From the NCBI RefSeq assembly GCF_000208865.1, contig NC_018396.1:2504630-2568629 (forward strand): a stretch of DNA of 64,000 nt. Direction: 5' to 3'. Of the stretch, positions 36,601-49,679 are shown one piece after another (position 1 is the stretch's first letter; each line of letters opens with the position of its first letter). The stretch is from Neospora caninum Liverpool (lineage: Eukaryota > Apicomplexa > Conoidasida > Eucoccidiorida > Sarcocystidae). The notes below the pieces were generated by a model. That model searched no databases, was not told the DNA's origin, and saw nothing but the letters and a program-made list of their open reading frames with translations. The position numbers were made by a program, and so were the translations under genes.

Positions 36601-39600
36601 ATCCTGCGGCGTGTGCTGTGTGGCTGTCTCTGTCTTTTGCGGTGCTTCCTGCGTCTTCAGATCAACGTGCCGGCCTTCTGCATGGCTGCGGCCTTCTTCA
36701 CCACACGCCCCCTCGTCCGGCGCCGGCTGCTCCGCCACTTGCGGCACATGGGGCGCCTGAGTCAGGCTCGCCTGAAACTTATCGATTTCTTACAAGTAGG
36801 TGATCCGCGCACATGTCAGAAAAAAGATATCGAACCCCGTCGAGTATCAATCTCTCACTCTTGTCTTCTCGCTGTCGCCCTTTTTGCCTCGTCCTCGCTC
36901 GGCTTCCAAGTGCTGTCCCTCCTATCCTGTCTTCCGCATGCGTTTTCGCTCGTTCGTCGCTGCGGTCCTGTGCATTCCTCGACATCTCGCTTCTCCGTGT
37001 TCCTCTCTGTTGCGCTCCGGCTGCGAATCTCTTCTCTTGTTTCGCTTCTCGCTCTCTGCAGTATGTGACACCACATGCCTGTCTGGAGCGTGTACTGTCT
37101 GGTAGCAGAAACCGTCGGACGAGGCAGAAACGAATGCTCCATTCCTCTGCTCGTGAAACGCACTCTCACTTCCTCTCTCCACATCCCCGGGCAGGACCGA
37201 AGCCGTTTAATGACTGTTCGGTTTTTCGTCTCTCTGGCCGCTTTTCTTTGTCACACGCTTCGTTCCCTTGCATCGTCCTCTTATTCTTCTTACCCTGCGT
37301 CTCCGGCTTTTGGCTGCACGGCCGTCCGAGGTGGCCTTTTCCTTCGAGGCTGCCTCGCCTTCTGTTTTTTGTCGTGCCACACCTACGCGTCATTTGTCTC
37401 ACTTTCACAGAGCTGCGTTCGCTTCGCGCGGGCGTCTCATCCGCATCTGTCCCCTCCCGTGTGCTCTCCCCGTTGCTCTTCATCAGGTCCTCGAACAGGA
37501 GTTCACGAATCAGTGTTACACAGCCGAGTACAACCGACAAGTGACCTTGGCTTTAACTCAGCAGCAGCCCGTGCACATTATCGACGCCCTTCCTCCTCTT
37601 TCGGCGCTTCCAGCTTCCTCGGTTTCTTTCAAAGGCCGCGAAGACTTCGCCTCAAGCCTCCCGCATTCGACTTCTCCAGCTCTCAGCCGCCACCTCGACA
37701 GCTGGCCCCACCCCACACAGAGTCGGCTACCCAGCGGAGAGGAGGCGTGGAGCGAGCAGTTCAGAGGGCCTTCCGCCCCGGCCAGCCCCGACGGCAGGGA
37801 CCACTGTCTCCACGCCTTCGGGGCGGTGCTGCGAGAGCCTGTCGGCGGCGCCGCTGGAAGCCCAAGACGCTCGGCGGGCGCGGGGACGCCCGCGCTGCCT
37901 GTGCTGAGTGAGCGAATCGCGGGGACAGCTGTGTGGCCGCCTGGGGGCCTTTTGGCGCTGTGGATGAGCGTGGACTGCGCAGGCATGGTCGGGGAGGAGA
38001 CCCGCGAGATGCTGCTGGCTCGGCTGGCGCCATGCTTGCTGGAGGCGGGCGAGAAGACGGGCGCGGGAGAAGGCCGAGTGGGCCCGAAAAAAACGCGGTC
38101 AGTCGTCTACGTGAATGCGCAGGGCGAGGACGTGAGTCGAGGCGTCGCCGGAATCTTAGGTGAGACTTGCGGTTCGTGACGGAAACAGACTCATGTGGCC
38201 GTGCCTCTTAATGACTTCGGCGCTCTTTAGCGGGTGTCTCCATTGTCTCCTCTCGCCTATTTCTGCGCTCAGGTCGCGAGGGCGAGAAGGTCTGCGGCGA
38301 CCGCGTGGTCTGCTCCCACAGTCTCTCGGACGAAGATGAAGATTACACCCTCCTGTCGGTCCATGCGAACGGTCCTGCGTTTGCCTCGCCTCTTGGCCAG
38401 ACGAGGGCGCAGACTGCCCTCGCGCCGCCTAGCAACGACCCCGTTCTCGCAGGGTCGCAGGCAGCCCCAGAGCGCGTCCCGACAGCGGCTCTCGTCTCCC
38501 ACTACGCAAATGAAGCAGTCACTGTGAGAAGGCCCACAACGCCTCTCGCTTTCGCAGGGCGTTGCTACACTCCATCTACACACCTGTGTTTCGTTCTGTA
38601 TATAGTATATATATATATATATATGCATCTATGTACCTTATATGGAGAGCTCCTTTCCCGTGGGGGAAGCAGACAGCGCGTTGTGTGGGTCAGCAGCTAC
38701 GAGATGCGCATCCATATCTGCCAGGGTCTACCGGAGAGATCGCGAAGCGGAGTGTTTTTCGTTTGCAGGGACGAGGTGTCTTGTGCGGCCTCTTGGTTTC
38801 CCTTTCTGTGTGCATTGGGCCTGTTTTTCTGCGCGACGTGTTCTTTCAAGGCATGGGCACACTTTCAAGTCGGCGACGTGGACGATCTGTCCGCTGAGCG
38901 CCTCTTTGGGATCCCCGCCTTTCCCCACAATCTCCACACCTCCACGGCCGGCGGCCCCAGCGAGGGCCTGGACTCGCACACTGCTGCAGCGGCGGCGGCT
39001 CTGAACGAGACATTCAGTTCGGCGTATGGCCTCGACAGAGGGCCCCCGAAGGAGAGACAGGCCCGCAAGGAGCCGCGAGAAAGAGCAGAACAAAGGGCCG
39101 GAGACGCAAATGGAGAGGATAAGCAGCGGCTCGACGCGAAACAGCGGAGGAGTCAGGCGCGAGGGCGCGCGGCGGGCGAGGGACCGGGGCACTCGCAGAG
39201 ACAGAGAGGCGCCAGGTCTTCTTCGACCCCTCCATCTGAGTGTGAAAGGGAGCAGACGGAGACTGCGCACCGAGGGAGAGACGCAAACGCAACTGAGGAC
39301 GAGCCGCGCGATGGCTCAGACGACAGCGACCCGTCTGCGGAAACAAGACAGCGAGGGCGAACCCACGCAGCAACAGAAACTGGCGCGGGGCGAGGAGTAG
39401 GAAGCGGAGAGGGCGAGGCGTGTCAGAGACTCGCAGAGGAGACACGGCTAATGAAGATGAGGTAATCTTTCCCGATGCGGCTTTTTTGCTGGAAAGGTGG
39501 TTGCACTAGTGTCAGATGGACAGAGGTGTTTTCCACTCGTTTTCCGCGTCCCTTGCGTCTTGGCACTCTGCACACTCGGCGCCGGCTTGATGCCTGCGTT

Positions 39601-42600
39601 TGCTCGTCTTGACCTGTCTGTCTGGCGAGAGCGCGACGCGGTGTACGCCCTGTGGCCGTGTTGACGGCCGCGGAGTTTCCTACCGTTCGCGCTTTTTGTC
39701 TCATTCTCTTGTGCGATTCTGACGCAGAGGCGTCTGTTGGCAGTGTCGACGCGCGGACGTGAAAGACCTCGATTTTTCCTTTAGCCGGGCGTCGACGCGC
39801 CTGCCGTGGAGGGGCCTCCGGCACCGCCCCGGGAGCGCGGCGTGCGAGCGCGGGCCAGCTGCCTTCTGCATGCAGAGCCACGAACGGTCAATCGAGGGCG
39901 CTGAATCGCCCTGGCATGCCCCGGCTGGCAGCGGCGACCTCGCGGCAGGCCTTCAGAAATGTTCCCACTCTTCGTTCGGCGCAGATGCGTCTGCGAACTG
40001 GGCGAAGGCTGCGGAGGGGCTCGCGAGTCGCGGCCGAGAGCCAAGCGAAAACGGAGAATCGACCGCGAAGCACGGCGAGACACTTTTGCTGCGCAGTCGC
40101 GACGCGTCCTGGGCCGCGTCGTTTCTGGAGGCTTTCGAGCTGCGGCTCCCGAAAAAATCGATTCTGAGTGGCTACTTATGTGTAACCCTTGACTGGGTGT
40201 CCAGGTGGAGTCGCGGCGCCTCGCTGCGCATTCTCCTCGAGCGGCGCTATGTGTCTCTCCTCGATGCCTTGCGAGCAGACGGGAGCGCCGAGCGGGCGCG
40301 AAACGAAGGCCCAGAGACGGAGGCAGCTGGGGCGAACCCTGCAGACGCTTTGACAAGGCACGCGGAAGAAGCAAACGAGCAAGAGCGGGGACGAAGTTGG
40401 AGCGGAAGGCAGGAGACGCGAGACAGAGGACGGTGCGACCGGAGAGTCGACGGCCTGGACGCGTTTTCCAAGAGAAGGCCCAGCGACCGCGCGGCCGCAT
40501 TCCCCCGGCGCGGCGGTGCCGGAAAGAAGACGGTGACCTCCGTCATTGCTTCTTCTCTGAATCTCCACGGAAACTCGCTCGGTCTGTGGTGGCATACGCT
40601 GATGTACTTTGTGAGTCACCACGACTGGCGGGGCGTGTCGCTCTGGGTGCGCCGCCTGCCTCTCGAAGGCCTTTCGGTCAATCAGTTTGGCCTCTGTTGT
40701 CCCCAGGAGCCTGCGACCGGCCCTGCGCGCAGACACCTCGTGCCGCGTCTTCTCGTGCGCCTGACCCGACGCGGCCTCGACGCCTGCTCGCCTTTCCTCC
40801 GCGATGTTCTGCTTCAAGAGTTAGCCAGGCGAGGCGTCCTCTGCGAAAGCAGCGGCGACACCCGGGGCTTCCCGCTCCTCCTCCGCCGCCTCGCGAAGGC
40901 AGGCCTTCTCTTCGCCCTGGCGACCGCGGGCGAGCCGGGACCCGAAGCTGACGCCTCCAAAGCGGAAACGGAGACACGCAAAGGTGAACGCGATACGTTT
41001 AGCCTCTCTTTGACCCAGGCCTTCGTGCCCAGCCACCAAGTGTCGCCCTTCCACTGCTACCTTCTGCTCCTCTTCATCGTCAACGACGTCCCAGGACTCG
41101 TCAGCGCGTACCTCCAGGTGAGACGCGACCCACGGCGGCGCGGCAACCGGGCAATGAAGCTTTTCGCTAACGCGCAACGCGTCGTGCAGCCTCGAACGCA
41201 TCCCTTCCACGCACCTAGATGGAAACCGCTACGCTTCTATTTTCCGCTTTCCAAATCGCTGTCTATATATAAAGATTTATGTATGTTGATATATGTGGAT
41301 ATCTGGGTATATAATACATGCATATATGTGTGTATAGGTAACGAATACATGCATATATGTGTGTATAGGGTAACCGCGACTGTACCCAGGCGAGAGACTG
41401 AGAGTCTGTGCAGCGCCGTGAACTGCCCCTGCGGCTCTCGCAGCCCGCTCGGCCCGAATGGAAGTCGATGGGCATGCACTGGAGTCTATCCGTTCGAGCA
41501 GACGTGTTCGTGCGCCCGGCTTGTCTGCATGCAGATTTATGAAAGTGTGTATGCGTTTCCCACGGCCGAAGCATTTTTGTGCGTATGTGCTTTGTGAACA
41601 GGTCTATCGCTTAGGCTGCACGTACGCAGCGATGCACGAGCTGAAGGAGGCCCTCCGCGAAAACGCCGCTTTTCTCTTTCGAGATCGCATTTGCCACGAC
41701 CCTTCTCCGTCTTCTTCCACGGCTTCTTCCGGGAGCGAGACTGGACAGAAAGAAGGCAAGGGTTCTCTGCAGCTCGCAGGGCGGCCGGAGAAGACGAATC
41801 GCAGAGTGGCGCGTGAAGAAAGGCCCGACACGCGGGATGGCAGGGAGAGACAAATCGAGAGAGAGCGGGAACTGCCGCGCCAATGCTGGAGCGCTGTCGG
41901 CGGCTCAGACAGTGCGTATTGGCCAACTGTCTTGCTGTTGGGCCGTCTCGGGAACAACGCTTTGTTTGCCACCGCTCTCCACCAAGCCGCCTGGCTGCTG
42001 CTTGAAGAAGGTAAATTCTTTAAAGCGAGGCCGCGCGGTCGCGCAAGCATCCAAGCGTCTCGTGGTACGGAGGAGCGTGTACGCGGATATGTGAAGGTGT
42101 GACCGTGTTCGCGTGTAAATCTGCATACGAATATGATTTTGTGCCAATACTCGCCTCCCTCGCGGCAACATTAGCTCTGCGGTCATGTAGGTATCTCGCG
42201 TATCGGCTTTACTTCCCTGCACGTCCAGATATAGAGACGTATTTTTTATGGTTTCTCACATGTCTATCATAAATAAATACATATATATATATATATATAT
42301 ATGCATATGTAGGGCCTCCATCCTTACATATTTGTTTGCCCGTGGAGGATTTCTGCCAACGTGTTAATTAAAAGGTGAAGCACATCAAGAGCTATCTGCT
42401 TTTCGGTCCTTCGCTTCGTCGTCACATGCCTCTCCCCACATCGGATCGAATTGTTCCGCGCAGTCGCCTTTCGCTCACGTATTTTTCCCCATGTCTTCTT
42501 TTAACTGTCTTTAGCAGTCCACTAGAGTGGTGGGTAGAGCAGTCATGCACCATCTGGTTGTCTGCATCTCGTAACTGGAGTCTCATCCAGTATCTTACGT

Positions 42601-45600
42601 GTGGCGCGTGCCGCTTTGACTGTCTCTTTTTTCAGAGCGTCTCGCGGCTCTCGTGCCCCACGAGGAGTCTGCCGGCGCGAAAGAGACAGGCCAGGGCGTC
42701 CGAGAGGGCGAGAGGGCCGGAGACAGCGAGACGCGGGGCAGGCGCCAAACAGAGGCTCTCGCCGCAGGGCCCTCGCGGGGACGAGGGTGCTGCGGCGCAC
42801 AGAGGTCGAAGGCTGGGGCAGCAGTCCCCTTCTCGGTCCGCAGCCACGTCGTGTATGACAGCGACAACGTCGGTTTCCTTTCCCTCAATTCCCTTGCGGC
42901 GGCCGGGAGGCCGCTTCTCTTCCTCGCGACGCTCATGATGCTGCCGCTCTCCTCTGCGCTCGATGCCGTGCATGCGGATGCAGCGCAGCCCTGGCACCTG
43001 GAGGAACGCACGCTGAGGTAGGCCGAGGAAGCGGAGCCCCGAGGCTCAGGGACGCACAGGGCAGAGCCCCCAGAGAGCCCACTCGCAGGCTGCAGGCCGG
43101 CACGACAGAGGGTGGGATGCAGCCGCGGTGGAGGCTTCGGAGGTCGAAGGCCAATTTACGCAGTACAGAAACAGAGAGACAGTTGTCGAGAGGCGGAGGT
43201 GTGAAGGCGGGGTGCGGCGGACCATGTTCTGGGCCAGGGGCCGGAAGAGAGCATCTTTCTCTCTTGCCAGTGGCCGTTCCTCAACTGTCGTGTGTGGGGT
43301 CTTCTTTCGAGACGTGGAAAGCGCTCTGTAATCTCATGACTTCTCGTCTTCCGCGGGTCTGCCGCGGGTCTTTTCTTTCCGTGAAGAGCCCGCGACTGGG
43401 CCGACTCCCCTGGCCGCAAGGTTCGGGGGTAAAAGGGGTGGCGCCATGTCGTTCCCTTGGATGTCTCTCTGCGTTCTTCAGGTCCGCCATCGAGGCGTTT
43501 CCGGAGTTGTTTGCCGCCTACTACCCCGATGAAGCTCAGCCTCACGAGGGCGTCCCTGCCGTTCCTCTCTCTTCTGAGGGGGAGTTTTCAGGTTTGCGGA
43601 GAATCCAAAAGGACAGCGTTCTCACCTTCCACACAGGGGCACATCCGCCCGCGACCTTCTTGCCGCTGCCGCTCTTCGAGATCGTCCTCCGCCAGCAGCA
43701 TCGTCAACGCATGGAAGGCGCGACGCGTCCGGCGGGCGAAAGGGCCTGCAGAGACCGGGGGGGCCAGCTGAGTCTCCAAGACCTCGATGGCGAAGCGAGA
43801 ACGGAGCGGGAGCGAGAGCAAGCTCGGCCCCAGACAGGGAGAGAAAACGCTGGAGCCAGCGATGTTTTCACATGTTCCTACGAGTCGCAGGATCACCGAG
43901 AAGAAGACGATTTAGATTGTCTCCTTCCGTGGATTGTCTCGTCGGACACAGACTGCGTCTCGGATTCTTCGCTGCGAAGTTGGCGGGGCGACGTCTCCCT
44001 GTTGGCCATGCTCTCGGACGTCACGAGCCTCGACGCCGCCACTCTCCTTCGTCCCCTACCGCTCTTTCGACGGCTCTTTGAGATCCAGAGAGACAGGCTG
44101 CGGCGCAAGCGCCTGTCAGCACTCCTGGCTGGTCGGCGCGAGTCTGCCGGTTCCTCTTCAGGCGCCGGCTCGGAGGCCGCGAACGCATCGCAGGTCGAAC
44201 GCGAGAAAGAGCTCGAAGACGCGGAGGGTGAGCGCGTGCTTCTCGCCTGGCTCCGGTCTGGCCAGGCCTTCTCCTCCATCAACGGGGACTCCCTCCCAGG
44301 GGCGGAGAGTGAGTGGTGCGGGGCCGCGGAAAAGGCGAGCCTCGTGGCCTCGACTCTCTCCCCGCGTCCTCCCGCTGCGCACGCGTCGACGTGCACTGCC
44401 GAGGGCCTGAGCATCGCGTACTACATTGCTCAGGGGCGACCTGCGATGGCTTTCCATCTCCTCTTTGCTCTCCGCGCTGCCTCGTCGCTCCCGTTCTCTG
44501 CCTCCCTCTCGGGCGCCGGGCCGACCGTCCAGGAGGCTCTAGGCGGCTGGGCTCAGCAGGCCGCGGACCGCGTTTGCCTCAGTCTCTCAGAGGCCGAGCA
44601 AGAGGCGCTGTACGATGTCGCCCTGACCGTCGCGCTTCACAACATGCTCAACGATGGAGTCGTGGCTGCCGCGCTCTGCTTCCTCGAACTGTGTGGCCTC
44701 GAGACGGAGCGAGTCAGAGTCGACGCTCTCTCTGCGCGACAAATTTATCTCCATCAGAAGGGGATCCAGGCCTCCAGCTCGCCCCACGCGCCTTCTCGCG
44801 CACATCGAAGGAGACAGAACAAGGCAGGAAAGGAGGGTGCAGGCGCTGAAAAGAAGACGGGGGCAGGAGGCGACTTGCCTTCCGACAGAGGAGAGGCGCG
44901 GGTGGCGGCGGGGGAGAGGCCGCGGGAACGAAGTGCGGCCGCGCAGCGCAGCCGACGCGACGACACCGAACTGGACGAGACAGAAGACGAGAGCGGAGAC
45001 ACTATGTGGCCGCTGGAACCGGCTGAAGACGCGGGCGAGGACAACGTCCCGGACGAAGAAGCCGCCAGCGTGATCGACCTCTTTCTTTCCTTTCCGAAGC
45101 CCGCAAAGAGGCCGACGACAAGGGAAGCGCAGACCGGCGAGGGGGATGGGTTCTCCCAAGACGAAAGTGGCCAGGAAGAGCGCGGCAGGCTGAAGCCGGC
45201 GAGAGCGCGCGACGAGAGGAAGGTCGACAGCAAAGTGTGCAGAGACGAGGGCGAGGAAGAAGAGAGCTCCGCGGGGATATCTTCGCCGCACCTCCTCGCG
45301 GCTCTCCGAATGCTCGAGGAAGCGACTTGGTCTCTCGACCCGAACCTCGCCACCACGCAAGCGGCGGCGGCGACGCCCCTCAGCCTGGATTCGCCCTGGC
45401 ACCTGGTTGGCTTGTTCTGCAGGCGAGTCTGGGGGAGGGGGGGGGGAGTCTCAAGAAAGCGGGTGTAAAAGCCGGTGCGCGCCCGGCCAGCAAAACCTGG
45501 CAGAGGGACAGCGGGAAAGACGAAGCTCGAGAGAGGACAGGAGCGGCGTGTGCAACGCTCTGCATGCTGAAAAAAGTTAGGACGCAGTGAGAGGAAGGAA

Positions 45601-48600
45601 CGCGGGAGACGAAGAGGCGGGAAAAGGTGTAGCACAAGAGGAAACCCGAGGCTGACAAAAAAGGGGAATGGAAGGCTGAGGGGCGTCTGTCTCGCTCCCT
45701 ATTCTTCTCTGTGGAGCGTCGGTGTTCTGTGGCTCCACTCGCGCTGCGTGCTGTTCTCTTCAGAGTCCATCAGCTGCCGCGATCCCTCACCCTTCTTCAC
45801 GAACTGGCGAGAAACGACGACTGGCTTCTCTTTCTCCACGAAGGCGACTTGCAGCAGTGCCCCGTCCAGACCATGACCAACATCATTGACGGGTATGGAG
45901 GTCCACGCGTCTTTCCCTCCTCTCCAGTTGCGTTCTCTCTCTGTTTTCTCTTCAGGTGGCTGTCTCGGGCTTTCCCTCTCGCTCGCTGTCCCTCGCCTGT
46001 CTCCGCCCATGCAGCCCTGATACCACGCCCCATACCCTCTGGGCCCCCTGTCCCTGTTTTGCGCTCTGCTGCTGACAGCTGTTCTCCTCCGGTGTGGCCT
46101 TTGCCTTTCTCTTTTCTCTCGTCCTCGCATCCATGCTCCCGAGTTGTCTCTCCCTCGCCTCGACTCTTATCTTCTCTCTAGGTACTTCCGCGACGCCCCT
46201 CTGCGTCACCACCTGCGCATCGTGGTCCGCAGCGTGGAGCGCCCAGAACTGTCTCCTTCCCCGCCTCCCGCTCGCGTCTTGCCTTTCTCTTGTTCCTCCG
46301 ACGACGCAGGCGGCGAGGAAACTGTCTCTGCCCTAGTCTCGCTCGAGTCGGAGTTCCCGCCCAGGCAGCCTCTCGCCCTGGAGGCGTGGCCGGTCGACAC
46401 TTCTCTTGTGGAACGGCAGACAGCCGGAGCCCCGGAAGAGCGAACGCAGCAAGACGCCAGCAGCCAGCTGGCAGAAGATCCAAGGAGAGGGGACGGAAGC
46501 GAGGGAGCACGACCCAACCCCACACAGGCTTCGGGTCTAACGAGCACGCATCTGGTCCCGCGGACGGGGCGCGGAGACCGCGCGTGCGCCCCAAGGCCCG
46601 GCGTCGGCGCCGCCTTCCGTTTGCAGAATGCAGGGGGAGGAGATGTCATGTCTCTGCTGCTCAAGGTGAGAAAGGGCGAAAACGCAAAGAGAGGAGCATG
46701 CCTCCACTCTCTCACGGGGGGTCGGTACCCTCTTTGTAGGGGGGGCCTGCACCCGCTGCGGCCCGCTGCCCGCGCCCTCAACAGGCTGTCAGGACCGCGG
46801 GAAGCTCCTCCCGGATCTTCTGTTCTTCTCGTATCTCCTCTCCCGAGAATCACGTCCTCTGTGTGTGTGTCGTAACAAAGCCTAGGAGTCCCCGTTCTAT
46901 GTGCGGAATGTATGTGTAGCTTCAGTTCTTATTGGACGGGTGGTGGATGTCACTGGTAGCTCCAGTCTGGTTCGTCTAAGGGGGATCGCAGTTCCCTGAC
47001 CATCCATTCTCTCTTGCTTCCCCTCCCTCGCTTTTTCGTTTATTGCCTTCCCCGTGTCCGCTGTTTCCCTTTCGCCTGCTTCTACCGCAGTCGCGAGTCG
47101 CAAACCCTGCGTTTTGCCTGGCATCGTCGCGGGGCGTTCCGCCGGAAGTGGAGACGCGTGCGCGGCCTCTTGCGGCTCCGCTCCCCTCGCTCTCGCCATC
47201 GCCGCCTTTTCCTGCCGATTTGAAGGGCGTCGGGACGCAGTTGTTGCTGCATGCGCTGAAAGTCTGCTGCCCGCGGCTCTCGGTGTATGCGTCCTGCTTC
47301 GCAGACGCCAGCACGCTCGTTTGCATCAACTCCTGGCTCTACCTGCAAACGCAGACGCTCCTCCTTTCTTCCCACTTTTCTGCAGAGCGCCCGCGGCAGG
47401 CAGGCGCACACACGAGCCTTCGCGAGGCGCGGCTGTCGGAGCAGGTAGCGAGCGACGAGTCACCGGACGCCCGCACCCGCAGAAAGAGAGGCCTTGGGAA
47501 AAAACACAGACGGAGGACGCTGGAACTGTCGCCGCGGAGAGAGGTGGAGTTTTTACGCCCTGCAGGCGCCGCGCAAATCGAGGGCGACCCCGGCAGACAG
47601 CCGCCAGAGGCCACGCTCCTGGAGCTGACTCTGTTGGGGCTGTCGACGGTGAATTATGGACGGGGCGCGAGCGGCTGGCGAGGGCGCAGCAGGGAGAGAG
47701 GAGACGGAGATGTGTCTTCCGCAGACGACGCAGGAGAGACGGAAGGGCCGACGCGCGGCAGTCCAGGGAGGCGACCAAGAGGCGACAGGCGACGGAAGTC
47801 CAGGAAGCGGGGCGAGGCCGAAGCGTGCGGGGAGGCGTTTCGTGGAGACAGCTGCGACGAAGACGTGGACGGGGCGAGAGAAGGCGCAGGCATTCTCACG
47901 CCGCCCGCCTTCTTTCCTTCGGCGACGGAAGGCCAAGAAGAAGCGCTACTTCTCTGGCTAGCGGAGCCCAGCCACACTGTGCGCCTCGTTCTCTGGTTGT
48001 GCGAAGTGGGCATGTACTCCCTTGTCATTCGCGCGTTTCGTCTCTTTGATGAGAACAACGTCCTTCTCGACATCCTCCTCTTCTTCAGGTAAGCAGGCGG
48101 TGCGCGGCCAACGCAGCGATCCCTGGCGGGGCCCAGCTCCACGCGCAGACAGAGAGGGGCCAGAGTGCGTGTGGAATCAACCAGGTGCCAAGAGAAATTG
48201 TAGACAGCCGGCGACTCCAGGCGACACGGATCGGATTTATCGCCTGAGCTTCGCCCCAGCTGAACGATGCGAGCGGCTCAAGCCGTAGACAGGTCCCTCC
48301 CGACCTCCCGAACGCCGTGACTAAGTCCGGCTGTTACCACCGGGACAACGCCACTCATGATGCACCACCATATATGTATATTTAAGCTATATTCTATATT
48401 CGTTTTATATACAAGTTGTGCATAGGCCTAGCAGGGTGTGCAGTGCACATGTGGAAATGTGTGGACGTGCAGCGTATCTGGGAGAGGATTCGGAGCGTGT
48501 ATATCGGCACTGCCAGTGCAAAGGCATATCCCACGTGACGCCTTGTTTCTTCCCTTTTCCAGCATGCGGTCCAGCTACTCTCCTGAAGCGACTCACGCAC

Positions 48601-48688
48601 CTTCAAATCTCTGCACCTATTTCCATCACATGTATATATATATATATATATATATGGTAACGCGAAACAAACCATGTAGCCATTCCAT

Positions 48689-48721
<33 letters not shown>

Positions 48722-48814
48722 TAACGCGAAACAAACCATGTAGCCATTCCATCACATGTATATATATATATATATATATATGGTAACGCGAAACAAACCA
48801 TGTAGCCATTCCAT

Positions 48815-48848
<34 letters not shown>

Positions 48849-49648
48849 AAAGTGTGTGAGTCGTCAACGATCGTATAGCATAGGCATGGAAACGGGTGGG
48901 AGAGTAGCTGAGAGTCGCGCTATATTCTGTGTGTCGTGTTCCTTCTTGTTGCCCAGAGCGTTTCTCCAGTGTCGGTTTGAAGCCTCGGAGCGTCTCCTGC
49001 GTCGTTTCGTTGAACGCCGAGATGCGGTGCTCGCCGCACATGAAAAAAGCGCGCAGGCTCCTCCGTCTTCTCGGCAGAGCCTTGGGTCTCTGGGAAGGCC
49101 GCAAGAGGTCGAAGGCCCCGGTGCGGGTCCGCTCGGTGAACAGGGTGGGACTCGACCAGCCAAGTGCGTGCAAGTTGAAACAAGCCTGCGACTGGTGCCG
49201 GACGGCGTCCGCATGGCCGACGCTCTCGTCCATTTCCTCTTGAGCAAGCATCCGCTGTTCCGGCGGCAGATCCTGCAGCAACTGCACAGCGCGGCCTATT
49301 GCCCTTCTCTCTCGCTTCTCTTTCACTCGTATATTTTGGTGGAGGAGCACAAGCTTCCCGCGCCTCTTGACTTCCGGAGCGACAGCAGCGATCTGCTCGA
49401 CGCGTTGATTGCGATCCACAAATATCGAGAAGCTCGGCGATGGAGACGCTTGGCGGGTCTGTCTCCGAGCTTCGACATTGTCATCACGGTCCACGAGGTC
49501 ACCCACCTTCTCGCGTCCTTCAAACACGGCGGGTGCTGGACCGACGGCCACGAACGCCTCAAGATCTGGATACGCAGCTTCGAAATCTTTAGGCTCCACA
49601 AGTCAGTCGCGGTGACGCAAATGCTTCAAACATCCACGAGCACATGTG

Positions 49649-49679
<31 letters not shown>

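Larger units (their letters stand above)
36661..43017 (+). other. Exons 3-9 of the spatacsin-like gene: central helical repeats
   Basis: Seven exons (36661-36795, 37487-38159, 38273-38523, 38851-39461, 39728-41117, 41602-42010, 42636-43017), residues about 3607-4889, with phases 0, 1, 0, 2, 0, 1, 2 at their ends. Recognisable helical stretches include FTNQCYTAEYNRQVTLAL, SLGLWWHTLMYFVSHHDWRG, FHCYLLLLFIVNDVPGLVSA and YWPTVLLLGRLGNNALFATA. These resemble alpha-solenoid repeats of the spatacsin middle region rather than a catalytic domain. Exon 6 is almost entirely charged low-complexity sequence. Confidence 0.72.

Noticed and set aside
38524..38850. Open frame continuing from exon 5 into exon 6 without a stop
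   Set aside because: Exon 5 ends in a good GTGAGA donor and exon 6 follows a TTTCAAG acceptor in the same phase. The interval contains a TA array, so it is better read as an intron.
44754..45635. Minus-strand open frame of about 293 codons opposite exon 10
   Set aside because: Serine-rich mirror frame of the acidic/basic coding insertions; no motif.
48621..48848. Regularly spaced repeats that might suggest a CRISPR array
   Set aside because: The spacers are TA microsatellite, the sequence is a eukaryotic intron, and no cas genes are present.
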